Below are positions 44,464-56,440 of a stretch of DNA of 60,000 nt, piece after piece. Origin of the DNA: Nymphaea colorata. Lineage: Eukaryota > Streptophyta > Magnoliopsida > Nymphaeales > Nymphaeaceae. Each line of letters opens with the position of its first letter. Position 1 is the first letter of the stretch. The notes below the pieces were generated by a model. That model was given only the letters and a program-made list of their open reading frames with translations, did no database searches and was not told where the DNA came from. The position numbers were made by a program, and so were the translations under genes. The stretch covers positions 8,277,205 to 8,337,204 of the forward strand of contig NC_045138.2 in NCBI RefSeq assembly GCF_008831285.2. Direction: 5' to 3'.

Positions 44464-46212
44464 GTTTGCAAAATGCAACCATTGTGGTAAACAATTAGGT
44501 GGACATAGTTCCAATGATATGAGCTACCTAAAACGACATAGAGATGCATGTGCTGAAAAACAAGTTACTGATGGAAAACAACGAACTTTCTCATTTGGAA
44601 TTAGTAAATCTGGCGCCACTTCTTTATGTCTACATAAATTTGATATGGAGACCATAAGAAAATGTATAGCTAAGTGTACAATAATGCATGTATTTCCTTT
44701 CAGTTTTGCAGAATATGAATAGCATAATGATCTTCTAAAGGCTTGTAATTCAAGCTTTGTTCCATTTTTTAAAAAAACATTACAAAAGAGGTTCAGTCAA
44801 TGTTCAAGACTGAAAAAATAAGATATCAAAAAGTTTTATATAACCATGTGCAGTGCGTTTCATTGACATTTGATACTTATGCTTGACAACCCAACATATT
44901 GATACAAATTGACAATCACACTCTCTTATACTTAATTTTATACATGTCTCCACCACATAATGCAAGTTGTATATCTGACATTTTATGAGAGTGCATTACT
45001 ACTAAGTGGAAAATTCGATCGAAGTTGTTTTTTGTTACTACTGATAACTGTTCAACAAAAGATAGTGAAATATGTTTACTAGGAAGGACCATAGAAAGAA
45101 AAAACAATATTTCATTTCCATTGAAAGAAGAACAATTTCATGTTCATTGTGGTACACATATTACAAAATCTCATGGTTAAAGATGGTATGAATGATATTG
45201 ATGATACAATTTCAAAACTCATGACAGTGTCAAATATGTAAGGGGATCACCAAATTGACAACATGCTTTCAAGCATTGCATGAAGGCAATAAGTTTGGAT
45301 GAAAAAAAAAAGTTTAAACTATGATGTTCCTACTCGATGAAATTCTACATTTATAATGTTGAGAGATGCATTGTTATCCAAAGATGTCTTTCAACATTTT
45401 ACATTGTGTAATCCTAATTACGCATGTCTGCCTTCTGAGGATGTGTGGTCACGTGCATCTAATTTATGTCAGTCCTTGAAAGTATTCTATAATGCAACAA
45501 ATCTATTCTCTACCACTAAGTAGGTAACATCTAATCTTGTTTTTGAAGAAATTTTATCAATTTACCATCATTTGCGTAGGCATCGTGGAACATCAAATGA
45601 ATATATAAGAGCAGGCATACAAAATGGAAGAAAATTTTGACAAATACTTTAAGAGCTACAATATTATCTTTGCAATTGCACTTGTTTTGGATCATAGTTC
45701 AAGTTGTCATACTTAAAGTATTTGTTTGTAGATTTAGATAAACTTGATGCAACGACATATGAAGTTATGAAAGCATCATTCATGAATTGTATGTTGAGTA
45801 CAAAAATATATATGATGATAGTGACACAAGTAATATGCAAAGGAGCAATGCATCCACTAGTACTATGATTGCAACAGAAGAGTATAGAAGTGTGGCTACA
45901 TATGAGTTGAATGCATATTTCAGCTCTGTATCTAATGTAGTGGCTCACACTGATCTAGAAAAATATTTGATTGATCCAATGGAAGAAATTGCACCTACTG
46001 TAGACTTCAATTTATTATCTTGGTGGAAGACAAATAAAAACAAATATAAAATTATAGGAAAGATAGCTCGAGATGTATTATCCATTCTTGTATCTACATT
46101 TGCTTCAGAATTTGCATTCAGTATATTAGGAAGAATTTTTAATAATTATCGATGTTCAACTACTCTTGAAAATGTTGAATCATTAATCTGCACACAGAGT
46201 TGGATTCATTAG
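44464..46212 (+). pseudogene. hAT transposase, decayed
   Basis: The N-terminal BED zinc finger is intact as a motif: AKCNHCGKQLGG, then SYLKRHRDAC (C-x2-C, H-x4-C), at about 44470-44555. It is followed by RTFSFGISKSG and a damaged middle with many stops. Near 45400-45530 come phrases of the central hAT domain: CNPNYACLPSEDVWSRAS in a shifted frame, then SLKVFYNATNLFSTT. An open stretch at 45787-46212 carries the C-terminal dimerisation region: ELNAYFSS, FNLLSWWKTN, ARDVLSILVSTFASEFAFS and GRIFNNYR. The protein cannot be made from this sequence. It belongs to the same broad group as the copy at 29236-31110 but is clearly a different lineage. Confidence 0.85.
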
Positions 46213-47299
46213 GCATGCAACTTGTATGAAACGTAAGATGTTCATAGTTCAATCTAATTTATTTTACATATTAACATAGTAGAGTGCTTAAATTAATATG
46301 TGTTAAAGTTCTCATGATGCGGAGCAAAATTCTGACGAGGAAATTTAATCCAATGCATGATTATCGTGGTAATTTCTTTTTTTTTTCAATTTGTAGTGTT
46401 TAGTATTCTATTTATGTAATTTGTGAACTAACTATTGTAAATCTTTTGAAGGTAAGATCTTTTATGGTGCGGAGTCACAGATAAACGTATGGTAGCATGA
46501 AATGTTGATGTAAAACTCTTGGAATGTAAACTTTTGGATATTAAACTTGTGGCTCTAAATATAGGAAAGGATGTGGTTTGTACATCTAGCAATAACTCTA
46601 CGTATGAATTGGGATGCTCATTATAACTTTACTCTCTTCTACTTTTGGATTTCATATTGTTGCACTGTTTTCTTTTGTTCTAGCTCCTTTTTGCACTTCT
46701 TCCTTATACCTCAATAATAGAGAAAAACTGAATTAGAAGTCATTTCTTCCATTAGTGGCAGTCTTTGACTTTGTTCTCCTTTATGGCCTTGTTTATGTTA
46801 TTGTTTGTAACCAAGTGAAAGATGTTTTGAGTGTGTGATCATGTTTAAGAGTATTGGTTGTAACTATGTGATGATTAAGAATATTGGTTCTAAATCTTCT
46901 TGTGTAAAGAAAAATGTTATGGCCTTGTAATTGTAATGTTCAAATTTAACATTTGAATAATTATAAAATTTGAATTGAATTGATATGGTGTGGACCACAC
47001 CGTGTGGTGAGTCAGCTTAACTTATAATTAACTACTTAATGTGAAATAGTGAGAGTTGAGAAACCACGTAATGCTACTGGAAAACCAGGCCAATGGACGA
47101 GGGGCCAAATCCTGATCCCACGTGACCCGACCCGGCACAACCTGGCCCGGCGTGTTTAGCTGTTAAAACCGGGCCAGGCTGGGCCTGGTCGGGCCTCAGA
47201 CATGGTTGACTAGGCCCGGTACCCAGCCCGTTAATAGTTGCGCCAGGTAGTGGGCCGGGCTGCACTGGCCCGGCCTGATGCCTAAGCCTAATTTTAACA

Positions 47300-49235
47300 A
47301 CAGGTTGACTAGCCAATGGCTAGTCCCAATGGCTCGCTTTAGAGCAGTGGGGACCTAGCTAAATGGCTAGCTCTCGTGACAACCTTAAGAAACATATAGA
47401 GGTTCCAAAGAGTTTATAGTTGCAACCAATAACTTATTTTGGAACATCTAACTCCGTTTGTGACCCTTGAAGTGATATTGCATGAATTTATTCTATAAGT
47501 TGTAAAACAGTTTTCTAACTACTTATCAATGGCATTTCTATTTGTTAACATTCCTCATCTACATGCCCTAACTCATTAAGAAACTATAACAGTAAATATT
47601 ATTAGCAAATGTTTCTCACAAAGAATCTAATCCAAACATATTAATTGTGAGAACTAATCCACACCATTTTTCTCATAGGTGCTTGAGAAGGAGCATCTAT
47701 ACTTGTCTACTTGGAATAGAAGTAATAGGCTGCCAACAAGAAAAGTTGTCAGGCCATAATAAGTATCTGTGTCCAAGTAAAGCATTAGGTTCATAAGGAT
47801 AGATAACTCAACAAGAAACTCTACATAAAAAACAATATTGTACTAATATACCTTTCCAAATGAAAAAATTGATAAGCCATGAACTCTTTAATGCATAACA
47901 AGTTAAGTTTAGAAATATAGCATCCAGTAGTAGCAGGATCAAGTAAGCACCCTTTGGATGCAGATTAATGAGCATGAATCAATTAGGAGAAATGAAAAAT
48001 GTCGATAGATCTTTCAATATTACAACATGTGAAAATGTCAAACAAAAAAATGTAGTCATTTCTACCAAATAGAACCCAAAAATGGGGGTAATAAATTTGC
48101 TATAGAGAACCAGGAAGGAAGTTACATGTTTATATCATTGTAGCTCCACATATAGATAGGAGAAACTCATAATAATGAAAAAGAGAGGAAGCAATTTGCA
48201 ACTTCCTCTGTCAAAATGTCCTATTAATTTATGATGTTTTCTTGGGCAAGGTTCCTATCAAGTGCTACAATTTAAGTTATCGCCCTCCTTTTAATGCATC
48301 GATTAGGAAAGGGAGCTCCTAGACAAACACAAGGGTGAAAATACATTTTTTTCAATTTCCTTACTATCCCTTGGGTGTCACAAGAAGAATATCTAAGAAG
48401 GAAGGGACCATTTTCTGCTTTTCCAATAGAAGACAACAAAAAGTGGTGCACTGAAGTAAAAGAAGCAAGAAATAGACACAAAATTTCTCAACTTATTCAC
48501 CTTGACCATCCTTTTACTGAGGAAAACTATGAACATGAGACCAGCGAAAGATGGAAAAAAGACAAGGAATAGCAACAATCTTGATGGCGATCAAAGTCCA
48601 CAAAAGAATTGGGGAAAGTCACAAAGTATCACTTCGAGGATGAAACACATAGGAAGCACTTGAAGTCAATGACACACTAATCTCACAAAGTACAGAGTGA
48701 CAAGATAGTTCTCCAAAGCAAAGATATGCCCAGTGTCATCTCCCAGTTAGTTGCCTTCAAGAGGCAAAGACCTTTGATGCAATCCAGTAAGGCAGTCACC
48801 AGTCCTGATCCAAAACGCTCCACATATACTATGGGGGAGATAAACCATTGTAAGTAGCAGCATAAAGTGATATCCATTTACTTCTCATAGTCCCTATCAA
48901 GAATAGTGTCACAATCTGGCAAGAAACCTAGGGCAAGATGTCAAAATTCCATTAGGGTAAACAAACCCTAAAAGGTGAAAAGTCGTACTTAGGAAGAAAT
49001 TTGCAAGAGAGTAAGGCCAACATAGAGTCAATCCTCGTCTTCCTCTCTTTCTCTTCTTTCTGACCCGATAAATCAATCAGTTGGTCAATGATCTTCTTTA
49101 TTTCTCATGAATCAGAGCTTTAAAATTGAATAACCTCTGTGTGTGTGTGTTTCTATTTGTCACAATCAAATATTTGACTTCCCACTTGAGAATCTTTGTG
49201 CAGGAGTATTTCACTCTCATGCAAACTGATTTCCC
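47300..49235. other. No recognisable gene
   Basis: AT-rich DNA on the 3' side of copia-2 (which lies on the - strand). It may include its lost pol end and LTR, but I could not align any LTR pair. Confidence 0.4.
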
Positions 49236-49239
49236 ATCC

Positions 49240-49705
49240 ATGACAATTGTACAAATAGGCAATCATCATAGTGGGTATTGTGTTTTTTTGTAGTGTAGTC
49301 AAGTGCAACTAAGAACTTGTGGAACCAATTTTGAGGGTTTGCTTGATGCAAACCATAAAGAAACTTGTTTCACCTATACACATGAGACTCCCTCACTTCT
49401 GCATATCCTAGTGGCAATGTCATATAAATAGTTTCTTTTAGATCACTATGAAGAAATACATAATATACATCCATTTGCTGCCATATCCAATTTCAATTCA
49501 CTGCCACCATTGAAAGACACCTTATTTTACCATCTTTGCCAATACTAAAGGTTCTATGAAATTCTAGTCCCACAATTTGTGAGTAGTCCATTGGCTACTA
49601 GGCATGCTTCATGTCTTTCAACTTGTCCATCAGTCTTATATTTTGTTCTATACAACACCCCTTCACAGCCAATGGGTGTCACTCCTTTGGGGCATAAGCA
49701 TCCAT
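49240..49705 (-). pseudogene. copia reverse transcriptase, 5' half
   Basis: Phrases on the - strand: PKGVTPIGC, then YKTDGQVERHEACLVA, then QQMDVYYVFLH with ETIYM, then NKFLYGLHQANPQNWFHKFL. These are the first conserved blocks of the copia reverse transcriptase (family QMDVxxAFL and KSLYGLKQAPR). The YVDD catalytic box and RNase H that should follow are not found. The order is right but frames change at least three times. Confidence 0.8.
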
Positions 49706-50233
49706 GTTCCATTCTATCCTGAGACTCTTATCTCTACTGCCATAACATCTCTCCAGCATGAATATTGACTCGCTTCACCAAAGGAGGTAGGATCTAGTTG
49801 AATGGTTACGTCAAACTAAGAAAGCCTGGTGAGATGGAGAGAATCTATCAAAATGAAATAACATTGGGCAATAGGTATTTGATGTTGTTGATCTCATCTT
49901 TGATGAGGGATGTGTGGTGGTTTTTGAGGATCCCATATTGCAATAAAGATCCCTAAGAGAACTAATAACTTGTGGATTTGAGTGGAATGACAACATTCAA
50001 GATGAACTAAAATTGGATGCTCAACTTGACTAATGGCTTTAGAAAGGTGAGTTGGTTTCAGTTTTAATGAGACTCTCACTATAATGCTGATAACATGTGG
50101 TTCCAGTCTACTCATTCAAATTGGTATGGGTTGTCTCATGACTTGTTTCAAGTGGTTCATGAGATTGTTCACCCATTACTAGAGACTCATAACTTTATGA
50201 TGTATTGTCATCCAATGGAAGTGAGAAAATAGC

Positions 50234-50434
50234 TTAGTCATTCTTTGTTTGAGTTAAATTAATTTTTTTTATAAGGAATATAACATCTCTACTATAAAGC
50301 AATTTGTTATTTTCTAAATCATAAAGAAGATATGCTTTTCTTCCAAAAGGGTATCTCAAGAACATACATTTAAGCACTCTATTGCCAAATTTATCTTTTA
50401 GATTTAAATTGCCACATAACAAAGACACCCACAT
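50234..50434 (-). pseudogene. copia post-integrase segment
   Basis: Reads KDKFGNRVLKCMFLRYPFGRKA, split as KDKFGNRVLKCMFLRYP and FGRKAY, then LYDLENNKLLYSRDVIF. This is the conserved copia block after the integrase core (family GYxxxxKGYRxYdlexxkixxSRDVxF). It is uninterrupted for 66 codons. Confidence 0.75.
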
Positions 50435-50669
50435 ATGTATAGATGTGAATATGAACGTTTCCTTTGAAAAAGCATTTCAAAGGGGTCTCATTTTTGAGTA
50501 GTGATGATGGTGTATGATTTATCAAATAGAAAGATGTCATCGTCCACTCTCCCTGAAATTTTTATTGAGAGACTTGTTTGAAATATTAATGCTCGTACAA
50601 CAAACACTATATGACAATGATTCATTTCAATGACACCATTTTTCTGAGTATATGCACAACTAAACTCAT

Positions 50670-51056
50670 GTATAATTCATTTCTCATGAAGTATCTCCTC
50701 TACTTCATGTGACACAAATTCTAAACCATTGTCTGACCTAATTTTAAGAACATTTGATGCAAATTGAGTTTCAATAGGATGGAGAAAATATTTCAATAAG
50801 TATTTGGTTTTGCATTTATGACTCATTGGGAAGACCCATGTTGTTCTTGTAAAATCATCAACACTTGAAAAGTAATGAGCTCCTAACAATGAGGGCTGTC
50901 AATAAGGTCCCTCTATGTCACAATCAACAATTTCAAAAGCTCTAGTAGATGAAATTTCACTCACGTCAAAACAAAGTCTTGTTTATTTTACCATTCACAC
51001 ATTTCACATGGACATTCTAAAAGTTTAATTTTAGGACAATAAGCAGAAAATAACTT
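50670..51056 (-). pseudogene. copia pre-integrase and integrase core
   Basis: The open stretch 50889-50677 reads HYFSSVDDFTRTTWVFPM (first catalytic Asp region), KYFLHPIETQFASNV and RSDNGLEFVSHEVEEIL (second Asp in SDNG, then E). Upstream, in other frames, are the CPCEMCEW zinc-binding end of the pre-integrase domain and the ELLKLL-type phrase leading to the core. Confidence 0.85.
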
Positions 51057-51475
51057 GTTTCTAGATTATGAAGGATGTCCTAATCTCAAACATCAGATTC
51101 TGACGTTCACACTCAAGGCATTTACTACAATAGAAATAGATTTTCTAGGCTTTGATGAATGTTCATACTAGTGGTATTTAGAGTAGCAGAAACAAGAATT
51201 TGGGATTAGAATGGATGTAAGACTAGACTGATTTGAAACTCAAAGCCATCAGATCACATGTTGGCATTTATGTAGCAGGTACTTATTATGCAACATACTT
51301 ATCCTCTGAGTTCACGAACTCCAATCCTCATCTTGGACATCGAGTCCTGCATAATATATTCAAATGAACCAAAAATTAGCTAGAGGTTCAATGACTTTAT
51401 CAATTGGCTAACATATAGGAGGTTGAACTTGAAACTTGAAACATACATGACATTGAACAGTGTCATAGATATATA
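51057..51475. repeat. 419-bp tandem duplication in copia-2 pol, unit 1
   Basis: Repeats exactly at offset 419. I count about eight differences between the units (98 percent identical). On the - strand it encodes the NVMYVSSFKFNLL region between protease and pre-integrase. Confidence 0.95.
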
Positions 51476-51894
51476 GTTTCTAGATTATGAAGGATGTCCT
51501 AATCTCAAACATCAGATTCTAACGTTCACACTCAAGGCATTTACAACAATAGAAATAGATTTTCTAGGCTTTGATGAATGTTCATAATAGTGGTATTTAG
51601 AGTAGCAGAAACAAGAATTTGGGCTTAGAATGGATGTAAGACTAGACTGATTTGAAACTCAAAGCCATCAGATCACATGTTGGCATTTATGTAGCAGGTA
51701 CTTGTTATGCAACATACTTATCCTCTGAGTTCACGAACTCCAATCCTCAACTTGGACATCGAGTCCTGCATAATATATTCAAATGAACCAAAAATTAGCT
51801 GGAGGTTCAATGACTTTATCAATTGGCTAACATATAGGAGGTTGAACTTGAATCTTGAAACATACATGACATTGAACAGTGTCATAGATATATA
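51476..51894. repeat. 419-bp tandem duplication in copia-2 pol, unit 2
   Basis: Second unit, adjacent with no spacer. The shared word at the junction (GTTTCTAGATTA at 51057 and 51476) marks the start of both units. Confidence 0.95.
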
Positions 51895-52221
51895 TTTGAA
51901 GTTAATGCCACAAGTCCTGGATGAGTGTCAAAGACAAATGTATGATTAGGCAATCAATAAAAGGTGGAGTTTTAAGGTTCACCATGTCAGACGTAAGAGA
52001 AAGCATAGGCATCAAATAGTCACTAGTGCCACTATCAATGGCTCAAATGTCCCTTGGAAAGATAGCCATACCTGCAAGGTTTAGATTAGAATAAGAATCT
52101 TTTCTTTGAGCAATTGAACCATTTGTTTATACTCCTCCATGGTGAACCGAAGCACAACATCCTTGTTGGCTTTGGATGTTACAACAGATGAAACTTGAGT
52201 CGCATTGGGTGAGGATGGAGA

Positions 52222-53555
52222 CAGGAATGTACATGAGCCAAATCAAGCTTGAGCTTAGCCTGACTCATGTATTGCTTGGCTCGAGCTTGAGTTGAGTTTT
52301 ACAGGATCAGCTCGAATTCGACTTGATAATCTAAGTCCAAGCTTGAGCTCAACTCGTTAAGCTCATCAATTATTTTTTGGCACTTACAAATTTGTTTTCC
52401 TGCTCGAAATTGTCTTATTTCTATCATTCCATCTCAAAATCGAACAAATAAATCAAAATAATATCAACTCATAAAAGGAAAATATTGCCAATCACTACAG
52501 AGTTTACACTTACAGTCAATCTATAAACAAAACGATATGTGTCTAGGGACAATCATCATGCATGAGTTTCAACTCCAAAGATAGAGGAAGACAATGATAG
52601 AACCAAGTTAGAGTAATCAAGAGGATGTATAAGCATCACAATTACCAACAATCCACAAATTTCTCAAAGAGGAAAAGATAAGAGTTGAGGAAAACAAATG
52701 TACCAGATAAAAGAAGTTCTCGACTTCCATGCCCTCACCTACATAAAAAGTCCAAAATCAGATATAGTTATCCTCAATCTCATTCCTTAAAACCAAGAAA
52801 TAAAGGTAGAACATGAAAACATGAGACCTTACAAGTCTGATTTTTAGATGATTTAAATAGAAACTAGGTTATCCTGCATTGGGTCAAAACCACAATCAAA
52901 CATGGCCACTAACAGAAAGAAGCAAAGTGGGGACAACAGGATGTGCTCAATGCTAGAATTTATACTTTCCATCCAACTAAGGTGGTTGATGTGTTTCGGC
53001 ATAAATGATCATGGACAAAAATGTTGGGGCGATGGTGGATGGAAATGGACAGTAGGGCAATGGTAGATGGTGATGACAAAACGATGGTGGATGGCAGCAT
53101 TCTGGTGCGAAGGACAATGAAATCTCATTGAGGACAATGAAACCTAATGACAGAAATGACAATTAAATCTGACGGTTAAGAAATGAAGAAACTGCAACAA
53201 TAAGGAACAACAGCAAAGGGGCAATGCCGAACCAATATTAGCAAATTGTGGCATCAGCAAGTAGTGCAAAGGCTAGAGCCAAAGAAAGACAGAGAGCATG
53301 CGAGGGAAACAAAGAGGAGGAGACTACTACCAAGCATGAGTGCCAAATGAGAGGGTTATAGTTTAACCCTAAAGTTAAGCCAACTCCAATTTAAACGAGC
53401 TGAATTTGTGCAATTTGAAGTTAACTTGTTTATGAACTCGGGTTTAAATTTATGCTCAAACGGCGCTCATCCAAGAAGCGAGCTGAGCTCAAGTAAAGTT
53501 CAGATGGGTGGTTTTGAGTCCAGCTTGATTAGGTTCGACTCGTTGAACATCCCTA
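52222..53555. mobile_element. Non-autonomous hAT element inserted in copia-2 gag
   Basis: A 1334-bp element. The left end is CAGGAATGTACATGAGCC; the right end, on the other strand, is TAGGGATGTTCAACGAGTC. Both continue into AATCAAGCT and repeated GAGCTTGAGCT words. The flanks GATGGAGA (52214-52221) and GATGGAAC (53556-53563) agree at 6 of 8 positions, an aged 8-bp target duplication. Copia gag coding sequence is continuous on the - strand when the two flanks are read across it (NVAFVVPS on one side, SPSSPNATQVSS on the other). No transposase is encoded. Confidence 0.75.
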
Positions 53556-53563
53556 GATGGAAC

Positions 53564-53740
53564 CACAAATGCCACATTGGAATTTGTGTTTGAACCAAAG
53601 GACTTATCACCATCAATTCTGCCCACTTTAGTTGAGGGATTTTTGCCATTGGAAAGGAGCTTATGAAGTTTATAGCAATGATCCATAAAGTGTCAAGGCA
53701 CTTCATAGTAAGAACAATTTTGTCCAGCCTACCATTAACA
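53564..53740 (-). pseudogene. copia-2 gag zinc-knuckle region
   Basis: Phrases CSYYEVP and HFMDHCYKLHKLLSNGK form a CX2C-type knuckle with the second Cys lost, followed by the linker VGRIDGDKSF that leads to the hAT insertion point. The gag capsid domain expected upstream is missing. Confidence 0.65.
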
Positions 53741-54255
53741 CCCTCCAGTGGCTGCACCCTTGCCGGATGCAGCCATCTATGCTGGTTGCATCTTTACCAT
53801 AGCATCTGCAGGCCACTTAGCCCTTCTACCACCTGCCATCCTCACAACACCGGCTGTGACAGCCCTTTTTTGTCATCCTCTTCTTTATGCCGTACATCAT
53901 TTTGACTTAGCCAGCCTTCGAGCTGTCAGTATACTATGAGCAACACCATCAATACATGACTGCTCAATGGCCGAACACCTACCTCCTCTACATGCACCAT
54001 ATGCACACTACAAGCACCATCCACCTCACTATGGTTTGTGTATGCTTTACTGGCATCATCCACAGATACCACACTACATGGCTTGGGCATTTCATGAAAA
54101 ACATTATATGTATGATTACAAGCACCCACAAAGGTCATGTCCTCCTTCACCTTGCATTGATGATTATATGCATGATAATGAGCATGGCCATAAGAATATG
54201 TAGGAACCAGCCTAGCATTATCTTTCACCCTCAACAGTCCTTTGTCTAATAGAAC

Positions 54256-54960
54256 TCATTCCATACCTCAAATCAAAATAGAGTTTCCCAAATTTGATGA
54301 TAAGGATTCCAAAATGTGGTTTTTCAAAGCTGAATGGTTTCATTTGTCAGGCCATACCCTATGCCCGTATGTCTCCATCACTACCCTACACTTCGAAGGT
54401 GAGGCTGCCCATTGGTATCAGTAGCTATACAACACCATCCGGTATATTGTTTGGGACATGTTAGCATAGGAGATGACCACCTGTTTTGGAGAGTCCTCAT
54501 TCATGAAATATGTTATAGAGCTTAAAAACTTGAAAATGACCAGCCCTCTACATTAGTATATTGCCAAGTTCGACAAGTTGAGTACGATGCTAGGAACCAT
54601 CTCACCAAGAACCCTTGTTGTTTCTTACATTGGAGGACTCCAGGAACATATCCAGATAAAGGTTCTGGCCATCCAACCAACTACCATTCAAGAACATTTT
54701 TGGTTGACCAAATATTCAGATGAGAAAACTAGAAAGTTGTCTGCATAAGGATGATCTATTACTAGAAAACCCAATAGAGAAGTCCCACCCTACTTAGCCC
54801 TAAGTAAACCCTTGTTAGCCCATTTCAAAACTTGCTAGTTCTAGTCTGTCTTCTACACCTAAGATTAAATATTTCACTAGGTAGCAACAAGAAGAATGAT
54901 AGAAAAAAATGCTTATGTTACAAATGTGACCAGAAATGGTACAGAGGCCACAAGTGTATA
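54256..54960 (+). pseudogene. gypsy gag and zinc knuckle
   Basis: IKIEFPKFDDKDSKMWFFKA, followed by TLHFEGEAAHWYQ, is the retrotransposon gag start of plant gypsy elements. EYIAKFDKLS-like and SYIGGLQEHIQIKV phrases follow. The knuckle CYKCDQKWYRGHKC at about 54910-54955 is CX2C-x-H-x-C and intact. Stops at 54421 and in the linker interrupt the frame. Confidence 0.85.
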
Positions 54961-55119
54961 AATATTAAGGCCTTGTTATTCAAGGACTCCGAGGACGAAA
55001 AAAGAAGTATCATCTGAAGAAGAGAACTCTTTCAGTGATGAAGAAAACAGCAAGCAAGACGAAGTTGGTGAGAACAATGTTACCTATCATACCCTTACTG
55101 CAGCCAACACACCTAACTC

Positions 55120-55210
55120 CATGCTTGTCAAGGGTAGAATAGGTGGCACTAAATTAGATGTGTTAGTGGATACTGACTCTACACATAATTTTGTGGTGAA
55201 AAAATCGTAC
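55120..55210 (+). pseudogene. gypsy aspartic protease
   Basis: GRIGGTKLDVLVDTDSTHNFV contains the active-site region; the family normally has LVDSGSTHNF, so the D-S/T-G triad reads DTD and the Gly is lost. This would abolish activity. Confidence 0.75.
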
Positions 55211-55589
55211 AGTCCATTTGATACCCACTCAAAGACTCTCCTTAGTTTGATGTCATAGACAAAACAAAGCTATCATGCCAACACATGTGCCAAGATATTA
55301 AAGTCCAACAACAAAAAAATAATTTCAATGTGGACCTATATGTTAGATATGCTTTTGGGAATGCATTGACTTAGGATGCTAGGCGAAGTTACTTAGGACT
55401 TCAACAAAATGTATATGTCCTTTCCTATGGGAAAGAAACAAACCAAAATTAAGGCTTAAATTTCATCTATGCATATAGAACCCAAGGAGGCCCTCAAAGT
55501 CCTTCAGGTAAGTCTCAGAAGTTTCATGCTATTTGCATATATTGTAGAGAGACAACCACAGTCGTATGAAAGGGAGGTTACAATAAAAT

Positions 55590-56440
55590 TGGCATATGTT
55601 CATAGAGAGTTCTCCACTGTCTTTATGTGGCTTTACTAGTTTGCCTCCTAAATGTATTTATGTCCATCACGTCATACTTGAGGTAGGCATGAAGCCCATG
55701 AACTATTATGCCTATATCCAAAAGAATGAGATCAAGGAACTGGTGAAAGAGATGCTTAATAGTGGAATCATCAGACCTTCCTCTATCTCCTATTCATCTT
55801 CTGTCCTTTGGGTGAAAAAGAAAGACAATACCTAACAGTTTTATTTTGGCTATCGAGTCCTGACCTCAAAAGCACTTGCTACTTCACAAAGATGGACATC
55901 CAAACTAGATATCATCAGTTTGAGATGACCTCTCAAGATGTAGAAAAGTCAATGTTTCGGACTTATGATAGACAATATGAGTTCTTGATTGTGCTATTGA
56001 GACTTACCAATGCACCGACAACATTCTAGAGGGCCATGAATGACCTATTCAGAACTTTCTTACAGAAGTTCATGTTGGTATTCTTCGATGACATCTTTGT
56101 GTATTCTTGCACTTGGGATGACCATCTTGAATATGTTTGTGTTGTGTTCGATGTACTATAGGAGCACTACTAATATGCCAAACGCTCCATGTGCACCTTT
56201 GATCCTCAAGAGGTGGCCTACCTCGACCACATCATCAGTTATCGTGAGGTGTAAGTTGACCCAAATGAGCTTCAGGCCAATGAGTGATGGGTAACATCAA
56301 CGGATCACAAATTCTTACATGGTTTCTTGGGCATGATTGGATATTATTGTCAGTTTATACATCATTATGGCCACATTGCTTCTCCGCTCACTAAACTCAT
56401 GAAAAAGAATTCATTTGTCTGCACAAAGAAGGTCATTGCA
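55590..56440 (+). pseudogene. gypsy reverse transcriptase
   Basis: Conserved blocks in order: a LPPKCIYVHHVILEVG phrase, NEIKELVKEMLNSGIIRPS, SSVLWVKKKDNT, YFTKMDIQTRYHQFEM, FLIVLLRLTNAPTTF, then QKFMLVFFDDIFVYS with the catalytic FDD box. The thumb region follows with YLDHIIS and the connection segment with GMIGYYCQFIHHYG and PLTKLMKK. Stop codons or shifts fall near 55834, 56026 and 56160-56285. RNase H is not seen beyond 56440. Confidence 0.9.

Larger units (their letters stand above)
40936..47292 (+). mobile_element. Candidate hAT element with GC-rich subterminal regions
   Basis: Two GC-rich blocks of repeated CCCGG/GGCCC words (40940-41090 and 47085-47280) face each other around a decayed hAT transposase at 44464-46212, the usual layout of a plant hAT element. 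The 8-mer TTTAACAA lies directly outside both blocks (40928-40935 and 47293-47300), consistent with an 8-bp target duplication. An alternative pair of ends uses TAGGCTT at 40923 and its inverse at 47284-47290, which reads as a terminal inverted repeat but gives no target duplication. Between the ends are a SINE-like insertion and an LRR-exon-like fragment. Boundaries are therefore good to about 15 bp at best. Confidence 0.55.
49240..53740 (-). mobile_element. Ty1/copia retrotransposon 2, decayed, with nested insertion
   Basis: From high to low coordinates: gag zinc knuckle (about 53720-53640), a non-autonomous hAT insertion (53555-52222), the protease active-site block DSGTSDYLMP (about 52040-52010), a pol segment present twice in tandem (51894-51057), pre-integrase and integrase core (51056-50670), post-integrase (50434-50234), and reverse transcriptase (49705-49240). 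Stops and frame changes are common. The upstream gag is cut off at about 53745, where a + strand gypsy element begins; the downstream end and both LTRs are missing. Confidence 0.85.

Noticed and set aside
53926-54249. Overlapping frames on both strands rich in His and Tyr
   Set aside because: The + strand frame is probably part of the gypsy gag leader and the - strand one its shadow; neither stands as a separate gene.
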